From positions 1 to 23,629 of the forward strand of contig JBCAZH010000046.1 of the NCBI GenBank assembly GCA_038533155.1: 23,629 bases of DNA, read 5' to 3'. Origin of the DNA: CALBPI01 sp038533155 (GTDB lineage: Bacteria > Pseudomonadota > Gammaproteobacteria > Steroidobacterales > Woeseiaceae). The position numbers were made by a program, and so were the translations under genes. This document shows positions 1 through 7,992 of the stretch, piece by piece (position 1 is the first letter of the stretch; every line of letters begins with the position of its first letter). The notes beneath the pieces were generated by a model. That model did no database searches, was not told where the DNA came from, and saw only the letters and a list, made by a program, of their open reading frames with translations.

Positions 1-289
1 CGTAGCCCAAAGGATGGAAGTGGGTGAAGGTCTTCGGCATATCGACCCACAGCTTCTTAATATTGTCAGCCGACAGCAGGCTTTCCGCTTCGATGATCAA
101 CGCTTGTCCGGCAGCATCCACTTTGGTGGGGTGGGGTGCAGACAGACCCGCGGCGGCAGCGACGATGCTGACGACGACCAAAGCGGCAATCAGCCAGAAG
201 AAAATGAACACCGGATCCGGCAGGCGGTTTCCCGTGCGCTCGATCCAACCCAGTATGCCGCTGTTGGTTGCGGCTTCAGTCGCTGCCAT
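1..289 (-). CDS. AbgT-family transporter, N-terminal part (runs off the window)
   Basis: This is the first 96 codons of an inner-membrane transporter; the rest lies beyond base 1. The start is an ATG at 289, and reading is open to the window edge. The N-terminus reads GILGWIERTGNRLPDP followed by a hydrophobic segment (about residues 27-48, FIFFWLIAALVVVSIVAAAA). It then has a periplasmic-looking stretch ending in FTHFHPLG. This matches the start of AbgT proteins, where a GWVERxGNxxPHP motif precedes TM1 and a FxxFxPLG motif precedes TM2. AbgT members export or import p-aminobenzoyl-glutamate and related folate breakdown products or sulfonamides; the exact substrate cannot be told from this fragment. 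A GGGGA purine stretch lies about 8 bases before the ATG. The family assignment comes from recall of E. coli AbgT. Confidence 0.8.
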   Translation of the reverse strand, partial: MAATEAATNSGILGWIERTGNRLPDPVFIFFWLIAALVVVSIVAAAAGLSAPHPTKVDAAGQALIIEAESLLSADNIKKLWVDMPKTFTHFHPLGY

Positions 290-336
290 AGCGTTCGTCC
301 CCGAACTCCTCTCCCAGCGACCAAGAGTAGTCGAGC

Positions 337-350
337 GCGCCGTCCGGCGC
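337..350. other. Short GC palindrome between the kinase and the AbgT gene
   Basis: GCGCCG-TC-CGGCGC is a perfect 6-base inverted repeat with a 2-base spacer. It lies in the 75-base gap between the kinase stop (365) and the AbgT start (289). In RNA it could form a 5-bp GC stem with a 4-base loop. No U-tract follows on either strand, so it is not a classical terminator. It could be a weak hairpin or a protein-binding site. Confidence 0.35.
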
Positions 351-364
351 TAGAAGCAGGGAAT

Positions 365-2164
365 TTACGCGGCCAGTTCTCGCTCGCGTAGCGCAAGCCA
401 GCGCTGTACTGATGAGCAAAACTCACTACTGTTGACGTTGATCTCGAAGATCGGAGCGAACTTCGACAACTTTTCATAAGCTGCCGCGAAGAGTTTGTAG
501 AGATATTCGCTCGACAACTCTGTTGTCGGCGCATAGCGCGCGGCAATGGTGTCCAGGACTTCAGACAATTCGTGCGTCTCGGTATCGACAAAAGCGGTAC
601 ACAACTCGTTGGCTAAGACGGACATGTTGCGGATCGCTTCCTTGTCGTTGCTCGGACTCATGCCGTCGCCATCCGGGATTCCGGTAATCGAGTCGATGAT
701 GACTTGCGGCAGGGACCAGACTTTGGCCACTGCGGCGCCAAGCATGGCGAAGTCGCACCCGAGCACGTCGATCGCTGCCAGCCAGCGCGGCAAGCCTTTG
801 TCCCGCGCCGTCTGAAGGGTCACCTCATGCTCCTCTGGGAAGTAGTAGATCGTCAGGTTTTCGCCGAGGTTTTGGCACATACCCGCGATGAAGGCCTCCT
901 CCGCGTCGCGCAATTTGGCCCGCTGTGCGAGATGTCGCGCGATCAGGCCGGCGAGGAAAGACTTCGTCATGCTGTCGCGAAGGAGTTCCGAGTCGCCTTT
1001 CAGGTGACCGAACAACGTCAAGCTGGACGCCACCATGCGAACCTGCTGAACGCCGAGCAGGACAACCGCCTGCGACACGCTCGTGACCTCGGTGGCGCGA
1101 CTGCCGTAGAACGACGAGTTCGACATCGTCAGCAGCTTGCTCGTTAGTGACAAATCTCGAAGGATCACGTTCGCCAGTTTGTCGGCATTACCGTTGCCGC
1201 CATCTCCGGCCAGTCGGTTGATGTCGTTCAGCGTGCTCGAAATCGCCGGGAAGTCTTTCTTGTGCTGCATGCGGCGCATCAAAAAGTCGACGGTACTGTG
1301 ACTGACGTCCGTACCTCGTGCTTCGTCAGCGAGCCCGGAGGCAACGATGCAGACTTTGAAGGCCTCCAGCATTTCACGCGCGTTTTGATAGCGGTCTTCG
1401 TAGCTCATGACGAATGCGCCTTTCAAAAACTTGACGATGTGTTCACCGTGCTCCAGCTCTGAAAGTCGCTCGTAATCGACGCGCACGCCGACGATGTTGC
1501 GCTGAATCGATTCGACTGTATCGCCCGGGATCGATCGCGTTCCTGTCAGCAGTTCGTAGATCGTCGAAGCCAATGCAAAGACATCGGTGTAAGGACCAAG
1601 CTCCTGGCGCAAAAAGTGCTCGGGCGCCATGTAGCGCAACGTGCCGGTCGCAAGGCTCAAGTCTTCGCGTTCGAAATTGACGAACTGAGACAAACCGAAA
1701 TCCATAACTTGCGGCTTACCGTTTTCGTCCAACATGATGTTGCGAGGCCCGAGATCCAGATGCAGGACACCGGCTTCGTGGGCACATGCGACCGCGTCGA
1801 GTACCGTGGTGATCAATCCGGCGGCATCTTTGAGCGAGTAGCTTTGCCGAGCGCCCAGCTCGTTCGCGAGCGTCTTACCAGGTACGAACCCGAAGACGAG
1901 ATACGGGCCAAGCGGGCCAGCGCCGATGTCGTAGATCGGCACGATGTTGGCGTGCTTCAAGCGACTGGAGGTTAGTGCTTCGAGTGGCGTGCCATTCTCG
2001 CCCGTCAAATTGAACTCCGCGAGATCGGAGGTCAGGATTTTGATCGCAACGTCCCGTTCGAGTTTCGGGTCGTAGGCGAGATACACCTTGCCCTGAGAGC
2101 CACGCCCCAACACTCGTTTGAGTTCGTAGCGCCCCATCGTGTTCGTGGAAGCCGCCGTCGACAT
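365..2164 (-). CDS. Protein kinase-HDOD domain hybrid signalling protein
   Basis: This 599-residue cytoplasmic protein joins an N-terminal eukaryotic-like kinase (about residues 12-270) to a C-terminal HDOD domain (about 300-500). Kinase landmarks are the glycine loop LGRGSQGKV (19-27), the VAIK lysine K42, the catalytic loop HLDLGPRN (135-142), DFG (155-157) and APE (180-182). D137 and N142 are present, but the usual HRDLKPxN lysine is Gly139 and the HRD arginine is Leu136. Arg141 sits where tyrosine kinases (HRDLAARN) carry their catalytic-loop arginine. The HDOD part shows ILRDLSLTSKLLTMSNSSFYG and SVSQAVVLLGVQQVRMV, typical of this non-hydrolytic HD relative found in bacterial signalling proteins. 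The ATG at 2164 has an AGGGGG stretch about 10 bases upstream. No transmembrane segment is seen. The substrate is unknown. The neighbours (AbgT, DUF6958) do not reveal its pathway. Confidence 0.88.
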   Translation of the reverse strand: MSTAASTNTMGRYELKRVLGRGSQGKVYLAYDPKLERDVAIKILTSDLAEFNLTGENGTPLEALTSSRLKHANIVPIYDIGAGPLGPYLVFGFVPGKTLANELGARQSYSLKDAAGLITTVLDAVACAHEAGVLHLDLGPRNIMLDENGKPQVMDFGLSQFVNFEREDLSLATGTLRYMAPEHFLRQELGPYTDVFALASTIYELLTGTRSIPGDTVESIQRNIVGVRVDYERLSELEHGEHIVKFLKGAFVMSYEDRYQNAREMLEAFKVCIVASGLADEARGTDVSHSTVDFLMRRMQHKKDFPAISSTLNDINRLAGDGGNGNADKLANVILRDLSLTSKLLTMSNSSFYGSRATEVTSVSQAVVLLGVQQVRMVASSLTLFGHLKGDSELLRDSMTKSFLAGLIARHLAQRAKLRDAEEAFIAGMCQNLGENLTIYYFPEEHEVTLQTARDKGLPRWLAAIDVLGCDFAMLGAAVAKVWSLPQVIIDSITGIPDGDGMSPSNDKEAIRNMSVLANELCTAFVDTETHELSEVLDTIAARYAPTTELSSEYLYKLFAAAYEKLSKFAPIFEINVNSSEFCSSVQRWLALRERELAA

Positions 2165-2244
2165 TTAGCTTTCTACCCCCTACCCAGGTTGATTCCTTCA
2201 CCGTTGGGCAGTTAGCGGCCGACGTGGCAACGGCTTTAGTGGTT

Positions 2245-2538
2245 CTAAGCGCGATGCCAGCGAAGCGGCTTCGAGTTTTCGCGGATGACGAGCCCTTTGG
2301 CTTCCAGGTCAAGCTGGACGGTCTTCAGCCACCAGCCGGACGTCTTTCCGGCCGGGAACAGTGCGTCCGGAAGCTCCGATTTTACCCGCGCCATGAGCTC
2401 GGCCTGCGTCTGGCCTGGCGCTTCGCTCGGCAGCACTTTGAGGTATGCCTCGCGCATGGCCTCGTACTTCGCGGTGTTGACCCGAGTCGTTTTGCCCGGG
2501 GTATTCACGTTCTCGACGGTGGTCATCTCTGCAGTCAT
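2245..2538 (-). CDS. Small DUF6958-like protein
   Basis: This is a 97-residue soluble protein of unknown function. It has the pattern VNTPGKTTRVNTAKYEAMRE near the N-terminus and KTSGWWLKTVQLDLEAKGLV near the C-terminus, which I recall from the DUF6958 family. The C-terminal part looks like a small winged-helix-type fold, but this is a guess. I chose the ATG at 2538 because GGAG lies 6 bases upstream. A TTG at 2544 would add two residues, and an ATG at 2526 would remove four. It lies 80 bases upstream of the kinase gene on the same strand, so the two may be co-transcribed, though the gap leaves room for a separate kinase promoter. Confidence 0.7.
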   Translation of the reverse strand: MTAEMTTVENVNTPGKTTRVNTAKYEAMREAYLKVLPSEAPGQTQAELMARVKSELPDALFPAGKTSGWWLKTVQLDLEAKGLVIRENSKPLRWHRA

Positions 2539-2623
2539 CCTCAACTCCAGTAGTTCCTCGCTTTGAGATTATGACGCCTAAACCGGCGATTCCGCTACAC
2601 TTCGCGCCCATGGAGGGACTCGA

Positions 2624-3250
2624 GTGAGCTGGCTAACCCTGATCGATTACGCAGGCACTTTCGTGTTCGCGGTTAGCGGTGCGACCGTCGCCATGCGGCG
2701 CGAGCTGGATCTGTTTGGTGTGTTGGTGTTGTCTTTTGCGGCGGCAACCGCAGGGGGGATCGGCCGTGATGTACTGATCGGCGCTACTCCGCCTGTCGCT
2801 TTGGCCAATTGGCATTACCTCAGCATCGCGTGTGTGGCCGGTGTGTTTACGTTTTATGCGGCGAATGTCGTTGAACGGATGCGCAATCCGGTGCAGCTGT
2901 TCGATGCCGCAGGGCTGGGCCTGTTCGCCGTTGCCGGCACGGCAAAGGCGTTGGCGTTTGGTTTAACGCCGACTTCGGCGGTGTTGCTCGGTGTCTTGAG
3001 TGGCATTGGTGGTGGGATCGCACGCGATGTTTTGGTCGCGCAAGTTCCGGCGGTAATGCGCTCGGAGCTGTATGCGAGCGCCGCGTTGGTGGGTGCGGTG
3101 GTTGTCGTCGTGGGCAACGCATTCGACCTCCCGAGACCTGCTGCGATGGCGGCAGGTGCGTTGCTGTGTTTTGTGCTTCGCTTTATGGCGATTCGGTACA
3201 ACTGGCGCTTGCCTGTTGCACGGGGTTCGTCCGAGTCAGAGTCGGGCTGA
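2624..3250 (+). CDS. TRIC/UPF0126-family membrane protein
   Basis: This 208-residue integral membrane protein has about seven hydrophobic segments and the internal duplication typical of the bacterial trimeric intracellular cation (TRIC) channel family (YicG/YadS-like, UPF0126). The duplicated signature is visible twice: GGIGRDVLIG (44-53) and GGIARDVLVA (130-139). Family members studied structurally are trimeric K+-permeable channels of the inner membrane; the physiological role in bacteria is poorly defined. The GTG start at 2624 is supported by GGAGG at 2612-2616, 7 bases upstream. The tail after the last helix is short and serine/glutamate-rich. It is followed 15 bases later by bioY on the same strand, so co-transcription is likely. 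Confidence 0.87.
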   Translation: MSWLTLIDYAGTFVFAVSGATVAMRRELDLFGVLVLSFAAATAGGIGRDVLIGATPPVALANWHYLSIACVAGVFTFYAANVVERMRNPVQLFDAAGLGLFAVAGTAKALAFGLTPTSAVLLGVLSGIGGGIARDVLVAQVPAVMRSELYASAALVGAVVVVVGNAFDLPRPAAMAAGALLCFVLRFMAIRYNWRLPVARGSSESESG

Positions 3251-3265
3251 TATAGTCGCGCCGTC

Positions 3266-3844
3266 ATGAATGCCAAGAAAGTCATGCTGGCGGTGATCGC
3301 AGCCGCTTTGATCGGAGTCGCCGCCCAAATCACGCTGGCGGTCCCCGGCGTTGCTTTGCCGATTACGTTGCAGACGGCGGTTGTGCTGGTGGCAGGCGCG
3401 GCGTTGGGTGCGAACGCCGGTGGCTTGGCCGTCGTGGTCTACTTGATGATGGGTGTACTCGGCTTGCCGGTATTTTCGGACGGTCAGTCCGGCGGTGGGG
3501 TGCTCTTCAGTCCGTCCGGCGGTTATCTGCTCGGATTCTGGTTCGCTGCTGTCGTCGTTGGCCTGGGATCCGATACCGGCTGGCTTTGGCGCTCACCGTT
3601 GCTGCTCCCGCTATGGATGGTCGGTGCCCACGTGCTCATCCTTTTGTTCGGAGCGGGGCTTTTGAGCTTTAGCCTGGGTGTGACTGCGGCTTGGTTCAAC
3701 GGCGTAGCACCGTTTCTTGTCGGCGGTCTGGTGAAATCGCTGCTCGCGGCAGTGCTGGCGTTTCCGTGTTACCGTTTGGCATACGCGTTTACGAGGCATC
3801 AAGGGGAGGTGCAACGTGAGCAGGAACCAGAACAAAACCGTTGA
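3266..3844 (+). CDS. bioY: Biotin transporter substrate-binding component BioY
   Basis: This 192-residue membrane protein is the S-component of a biotin ECF transporter and captures biotin at the cytoplasmic membrane. The sequence shows about six hydrophobic segments. It also has the family signature GGGVLFSPSGGYLLGFWFAA (about residues 75-94), which contains the GGYLxGF motif of the biotin-binding region. The energising partners (BioM/EcfA ATPase and BioN/EcfT) are not in this window. It may work as a solitary BioY or use partners encoded elsewhere. The start is the ATG at 3266; no strong Shine-Dalgarno is seen, which fits coupling to the gene 15 bases upstream. Its 3' end overlaps the next gene by 29 bases. 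No BirA-type operator was recognised. Confidence 0.88.
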   Translation: MNAKKVMLAVIAAALIGVAAQITLAVPGVALPITLQTAVVLVAGAALGANAGGLAVVVYLMMGVLGLPVFSDGQSGGGVLFSPSGGYLLGFWFAAVVVGLGSDTGWLWRSPLLLPLWMVGAHVLILLFGAGLLSFSLGVTAAWFNGVAPFLVGGLVKSLLAAVLAFPCYRLAYAFTRHQGEVQREQEPEQNR

Positions 3845-4244
3845 GAATGACGTACCGGTCAGCGCGTATTTCAAAACCATCAAAGACAAAAAGCGCGCTG
3901 AACAATGCCGTGCCGTCGATGAGTTGATGCGCGCGGTCACTCGGCGTGAACCGAAGATGTGGGGCTCGAGTATCGTCGGTTATGGCAAGTACCATTATCG
4001 GTATGACAGCGGCCGCGAAGGGGACTTCATGCTGACCGGCTGGTCATCGCGCGCCAAGAATCTCACGCTCTACATTATGGGCGGGTTCGATGATTACGAT
4101 GAGATATTGGCAAAGCTCGGGCCGCACAAGACGGGCAAGTCGTGCCTATACGTGACCGATCTCGACAAGATCGACATGAAAGTGCTGCGCAGCCTCATAA
4201 GAAAATCCGTCGCTTACATGCGAAAGACGTACAAGACCGAATAG
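3816..4244 (+). CDS. DUF1801 domain protein
   Basis: This 142-residue soluble protein belongs to the DUF1801 (YdhG-like) family. The recognisable stretch runs from the AVDELMRAVTRREPKMWG region to GKYHYRYDSGREGDFMLTGWS and LTLYIMGG. The function is unknown; the fold is a small alpha/beta domain known from structural genomics. The GTG at 3816 overlaps the end of bioY by 29 bases. It is supported by the purine-rich AAGGGGAGGT at 3801-3810, five bases upstream, which makes this start firm. The gene ends only two bases from the stop of the convergent permease gene, so no terminator lies between them. Confidence 0.85.
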   Translation: MSRNQNKTVENDVPVSAYFKTIKDKKRAEQCRAVDELMRAVTRREPKMWGSSIVGYGKYHYRYDSGREGDFMLTGWSSRAKNLTLYIMGGFDDYDEILAKLGPHKTGKSCLYVTDLDKIDMKVLRSLIRKSVAYMRKTYKTE

Positions 4245-4246
4245 CC

Positions 4247-5578
4247 TCAGTCGCGTCCTGCTGCCGCTGTCGCGTGGCTGTCGAAACGCGTACTCGCAGC
4301 GTAGCTGAAAAGGCCAGCCGCGATGATCACGAGTGCGAGCCAACCGGTGCCTGGCTCATCCGTCACGACGTACCACAACGTCCAACTGGTCAGCGCGAGG
4401 AAGATCACGGGCGTCACGGGATAACCCCAGGCTTTGAAGGGGCGCGGCCGGTCTGGCTCTCGCCAGCGCAGGACGAACAGTCCGATGACGGTCGCAAGCG
4501 TGTTGAGCGCAAGAATGAAGCCCGAGAATTTCAGAATGAACTCAAACGAGGAGGTCACAATGAAAATGATCGTGACGACACCCTGGAAGTAGATCGCGAA
4601 GGCCGGCACGCCGAAACGGTTGGTCGATGCGAGGCGTGCGAACAGCGCATGATCTTGTCCAATCGCTTGGTAGACGCGCGGTCCGGCGATGATCATCGCG
4701 CTGACGGTCGACACGAGCAGCAGCGCCAAAATGACTCCCATAATCCGTGCAACGCCGGATCCGAAAGCATATTCCGCGGCAATGTAACCGACTTCGATTT
4801 GGCCGCGCATCGCGTCGATCGGAGCGACCTTTAGAAAAACGTAGTTCAACGCGAGATAGAGCGAGGCGACTAACAAGGTGCCGCCGCCGAGGACCCAGGG
4901 TAGGTTACGTTGCGGATTTTCGAGTTCGCTCGAAAGGTAGGTCGCCACGTTCCACCCCGTGTATGCGTAGCTCACGTAGATCAGTGAAACGGCGAACGCA
5001 CCCCCAGCCATCAGCACACCGTCGCCCGCCTGAGGTGTGAACGTGACTGGCTGGGTTTCGCCGGCGACCAACATCGCGCCGACGCAAAACACGATAATCA
5101 AGCCGACCTTGATCGCAGTGAACGCAACCTGGACCCCGCCGCTGGTCCGACGGTGGGTTGCGTGAACGACGGTGAGTGCTGCGACCAATGCCACTGCGCT
5201 GGCGGTGACTGGAAGCGCGGGGAATGCTCGCGACAGGTATTTTGAGAATGTGATCGCCGCGAGTGCGGTAGGGGCTGCGAAGCCCACCGTGGCCGAGACC
5301 CAGCCCGAAACGAATCCTGCCGCCGGGTGATAGATCCGCCCGAGGAAATAGTACTCACCGCCAGATTTCGGCATCGTGGCGCCGAGCTCGGCGTAGCTCA
5401 TTGCGCCGCAAAAGGCGACGACGCCTCCGATTGCCCACAGCGATAATAGGACGAATCCTGACTCGATATCCGCTAGCTGATAACCGAGGCTTGTGAAAAC
5501 GCCGGTACCGACCATGTTGGCGATCACGATCGAAAAAGCCGTTCGCGAGGTGAATAGTTTGGTTCTTGTATCGGCCAT
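4247..5578 (-). CDS. APC-superfamily amino acid permease
   Basis: This 443-residue inner-membrane transporter has about twelve hydrophobic segments. Near the N-terminus, ANMVGTGVFTSLG (about residues 20-32) is the unwound TM1 substrate-binding motif (GxGxF) of the amino acid-polyamine-organocation superfamily. SYAELGATMPKSGGEYYFLG (about 61-80) is the conserved TM2-TM3 motif. The rest, with RPRPFKAWGYP before the last helices, is typical of the LAT/YfnA-type branch. The substrate (an amino acid or amine) cannot be assigned by eye. The ATG at 5578 has GGGGGAG about 8 bases upstream. The gene is monocistronic by context: divergent from the lipoprotein gene and convergent with DUF1801. Confidence 0.85.
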   Translation of the reverse strand: MADTRTKLFTSRTAFSIVIANMVGTGVFTSLGYQLADIESGFVLLSLWAIGGVVAFCGAMSYAELGATMPKSGGEYYFLGRIYHPAAGFVSGWVSATVGFAAPTALAAITFSKYLSRAFPALPVTASAVALVAALTVVHATHRRTSGGVQVAFTAIKVGLIIVFCVGAMLVAGETQPVTFTPQAGDGVLMAGGAFAVSLIYVSYAYTGWNVATYLSSELENPQRNLPWVLGGGTLLVASLYLALNYVFLKVAPIDAMRGQIEVGYIAAEYAFGSGVARIMGVILALLLVSTVSAMIIAGPRVYQAIGQDHALFARLASTNRFGVPAFAIYFQGVVTIIFIVTSSFEFILKFSGFILALNTLATVIGLFVLRWREPDRPRPFKAWGYPVTPVIFLALTSWTLWYVVTDEPGTGWLALVIIAAGLFSYAASTRFDSHATAAAGRD

Positions 5579-5747
5579 CGGGCCGCTCCCCCTCCGCCAA
5601 TGCGGTCAACCCCCGACATTAAGCGGGCTGCACGCCCAATGAAAGGGCAAACGCACTTTTTCTCTTTGGCGCTCGTTTTGTGAGGCGGTTCAGGGAGCAT
5701 TCAGTCGCGTGTCGGTAACGTGGGCGCCAAGATTAGGGAGAAGCCTC

Positions 5748-6362
5748 ATGAAAGCCATCCACGCTTTGATTATGTTAGCTGCGGCGTTCACGCTCGGCGG
5801 CTGCGCCACAGGAATGAGCGAGCAGGCCTGCCTGACCGCCGATTGGCGTACGGTCGGGTTCGAAGATGGCGTTGCGGGCAAGACCCCGTCCGCGATTGGT
5901 TACTATCGCAATCAATGTGCGGACGCGGGTGTGACCCCAGATCTTGATGAGTATCTCGCGGGACGCACCCAGGGCCTCGACACCTATTGCCGACCGGCCA
6001 ACGGCTACCGCGTCGGCGAGCGTGGCGGTCAGTACCACGGCGTTTGTGACGCGGCGACGGAGTCGGCGTTCCTGGCGGCATTCGATGAGGGCCGTGAGCT
6101 CTACATCCTTCGGCGCGACGTCAATCGTCTGGAGCGCGAACTCGACCGCGCCGAAGAGGAACTGATCGCGTTGGAGACTGAGGTTGCGACGTTGACCCTG
6201 GAAGCCATCAGCGATGGTTTGACGCCAGAACAACGCCTGCTGCTGTTGAATCAGTCGCGCGAAGCGACCGAGCGCAAGCAAATCGTAGAAGCAGACATTA
6301 TTACGATCCGAGAAGAGCTGGCATTAAGCCGCGAGCGGTTGCAGCTGTACGCGGCCGGTTAG
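5748..6362 (+). CDS. DUF2799-type lipoprotein with C-terminal coiled coil
   Basis: This 204-residue predicted lipoprotein has a short signal peptide ending in the lipobox LGGC (Cys19). The next part (C-LTADWRTVGFEDG, YYRNQCADAG, DLDEYLAGRTQGLDTYC, FDEGRELY) matches the DUF2799 pattern. That pattern repeats the theme of a Trp/Gly-phenylalanine-x-DG motif and conserved cysteines. Residues about 118-200 are strongly charged and heptad-like (LRRDVNRLERELDRAEEEL), indicating a coiled coil. The ATG at 5748 is preceded by AGGGAG at 5735-5740; a GTG at 5709 would bury the signal peptide, so I rejected it. The function is unknown; attachment to the outer or inner membrane is inferred from the lipobox. 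The stop codon overlaps the stop of the convergent ubiB by four bases. Confidence 0.8.
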   Translation: MKAIHALIMLAAAFTLGGCATGMSEQACLTADWRTVGFEDGVAGKTPSAIGYYRNQCADAGVTPDLDEYLAGRTQGLDTYCRPANGYRVGERGGQYHGVCDAATESAFLAAFDEGRELYILRRDVNRLERELDRAEEELIALETEVATLTLEAISDGLTPEQRLLLLNQSREATERKQIVEADIITIREELALSRERLQLYAAG

Positions 6363-7990
6363 TCTGGCCGTCCAGACATCACGGCAGCGCCGCCGACCGC
6401 AATGGTGGCCCAGTGCCACCACACCGGCGTTGTGATCAATGCCAGCGCCAAGCCAACGCCAATTGCGCCGAGCCCGAGCGTTACCCGATAGCGGCGCCGG
6501 TCGGACCGGCGTAGTCGGTCATTGAGATCTTTCAGCTCGCGAGTATCGACACTGAAACGAAGCTCGCCGCTGGCTGCCTGTTCGCCGACTCGGCGCACCA
6601 GCGTGGGTAGCTCTCGAAGGGTTTCCTTGAGCTCAGGCCACTGTGTGCGGATATCGTTCAGAACAGCGCGCCCGCCCAAGCGCTCGTCCATCCACTGGCG
6701 CAGGATGGGTTGTGCGGTCTCAAACAGATCGAGTTCCGGGTAGAGTTCACGACCCAGTCCCTCGATGTTCAATAATGTCTTCTGCAGCAAAATGAGCTGC
6801 GGTTGAACTTCCATTTCGAAGCGCCGCGCGGTGTCGAACAGACGCAACAAGACTTGGCCGAAGCTAATCTCCGCCAGTGGTTTATTGAAGATCGGCTCGC
6901 AGACCGTGCGCACCGCGGACTCTAACTCTTCCACCCGCGTGTACGGTGGTACCCAGCCGGAGTCGACGTGCAATTGGGCAACGCGGTTGTAATCACGATC
7001 AAAGAACGCGAGAAAATTCTCCGCGAGATACTGCATATCTTTGGGGCTCAGCGTGCCGATGATGCCGAAATCGATCGCTTGGTATTTCGGGTTCTCGGGG
7101 TCGTCCATGCTGACGAAGATGTTGCCCGGGTGCATATCCGCGTGGAAAAAATTGTGCCGAAACACCTGCGTGAAGAAAATCTCGACGCCGTTTTCCGCGA
7201 GCTTCTTGATGTTCGTACCGGCCGCGCGCAGCGCGTCCATATCGCTGATCCGCACGCCGTAGATGCGCTCGAGCACCAACACAGGAATGCGACAGTAGTC
7301 GAAGTAAACTTCCGGAACGTATAGCTGGGTGGAATGCTCGAAGTTGCGACGCAATTGCGACCCGTTCGCGGCTTCGCGCATTAGGTCCAGTTCGTCCATG
7401 ATCGTTTTGTCGTACTCGCGCACGACTTCAACCGGTCTTAGGCGCTGACCGTCTGGCAGGTATTTCTCAGCCAATTCCGCCATGGCGTACATCACGTCTA
7501 CGTCGCGTTCGATGATCGGCCGCATGCCAGGCCGCAGCACTTTCACAACGACATCGGTGCCGTCGTGCAACTTGGCCGGGTGTACCTGGGCGATAGAGGC
7601 TGCAGCCATCGGTGTTTCGTCGAATGATGAGAACACCTCGGACAAATCGAACCCATACGCGTCATTGATGATCTGCCGAGCGATCTTGCCGTCGAAGGGT
7701 GGCACTTGGTCCTGCAGCAAAGCCAGCTCGTCGGCGATGTCATGAGGAATTAAGTCCCGCCGCGTCGACAGCGCTTGCCCCAGCTTGATGAAAATGGGTC
7801 CGAGTTCCTGGAGCGCCAGTCGAATGCGCTTGCCGCGCGGTTGGTCGCGGTCCACGCGCCGACCCCCCAGCACGAACAGCCAGCGCAACGGCCTTAAGGC
7901 TGGCGACATCGCGATCAAATCGTCCAGCGAATATTTCACCAGCACCCGCTGGATGCCGATCAAGCGGCGCGTCCGTGCCAAGGTCAGCAT
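6359..7990 (-). CDS. ubiB: Ubiquinone biosynthesis ATPase/kinase-like protein UbiB
   Basis: This 543-residue member of the UbiB/ABC1/ADCK atypical kinase family is required for aerobic ubiquinone synthesis, where it acts as an ATPase linked to the membrane and the Ubi complex. Visible landmarks are KLGQ (69-72) within IFIKLGQALSTRRDLIP, the family-specific alanine-rich loop AAAS (129-132), K150 in VVVKVLRPG, HADMHPGN (283-290) and IDFG (306-309). The C-terminus carries two hydrophobic segments (from about residue 497), the usual UbiB membrane anchor. The ATG at 7990 lies two bases after the ubiJ stop, so translation is probably coupled. It is the last gene of the ubiE-ubiJ-ubiB unit, in the same order as in E. 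coli. Confidence 0.95.
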   Translation of the reverse strand: MLTLARTRRLIGIQRVLVKYSLDDLIAMSPALRPLRWLFVLGGRRVDRDQPRGKRIRLALQELGPIFIKLGQALSTRRDLIPHDIADELALLQDQVPPFDGKIARQIINDAYGFDLSEVFSSFDETPMAAASIAQVHPAKLHDGTDVVVKVLRPGMRPIIERDVDVMYAMAELAEKYLPDGQRLRPVEVVREYDKTIMDELDLMREAANGSQLRRNFEHSTQLYVPEVYFDYCRIPVLVLERIYGVRISDMDALRAAGTNIKKLAENGVEIFFTQVFRHNFFHADMHPGNIFVSMDDPENPKYQAIDFGIIGTLSPKDMQYLAENFLAFFDRDYNRVAQLHVDSGWVPPYTRVEELESAVRTVCEPIFNKPLAEISFGQVLLRLFDTARRFEMEVQPQLILLQKTLLNIEGLGRELYPELDLFETAQPILRQWMDERLGGRAVLNDIRTQWPELKETLRELPTLVRRVGEQAASGELRFSVDTRELKDLNDRLRRSDRRRYRVTLGLGAIGVGLALALITTPVWWHWATIAVGGAAVMSGRPD

Positions 7991-7992
7991 GT

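Noticed and set aside
4142..4834. A 230-codon plus-strand frame, rich in Arg/Asp/His
   Set aside because: It overlaps the end of DUF1801 and runs antisense to the permease; the composition is that of a frame shadow, not of a folded protein.
5579..5747. Regulatory elements between the permease and lipoprotein genes
   Set aside because: Small GGGC/GCCC repeats and T-rich patches are present, but no promoter with acceptable spacing or clear palindrome could be defended in these 169 bases.
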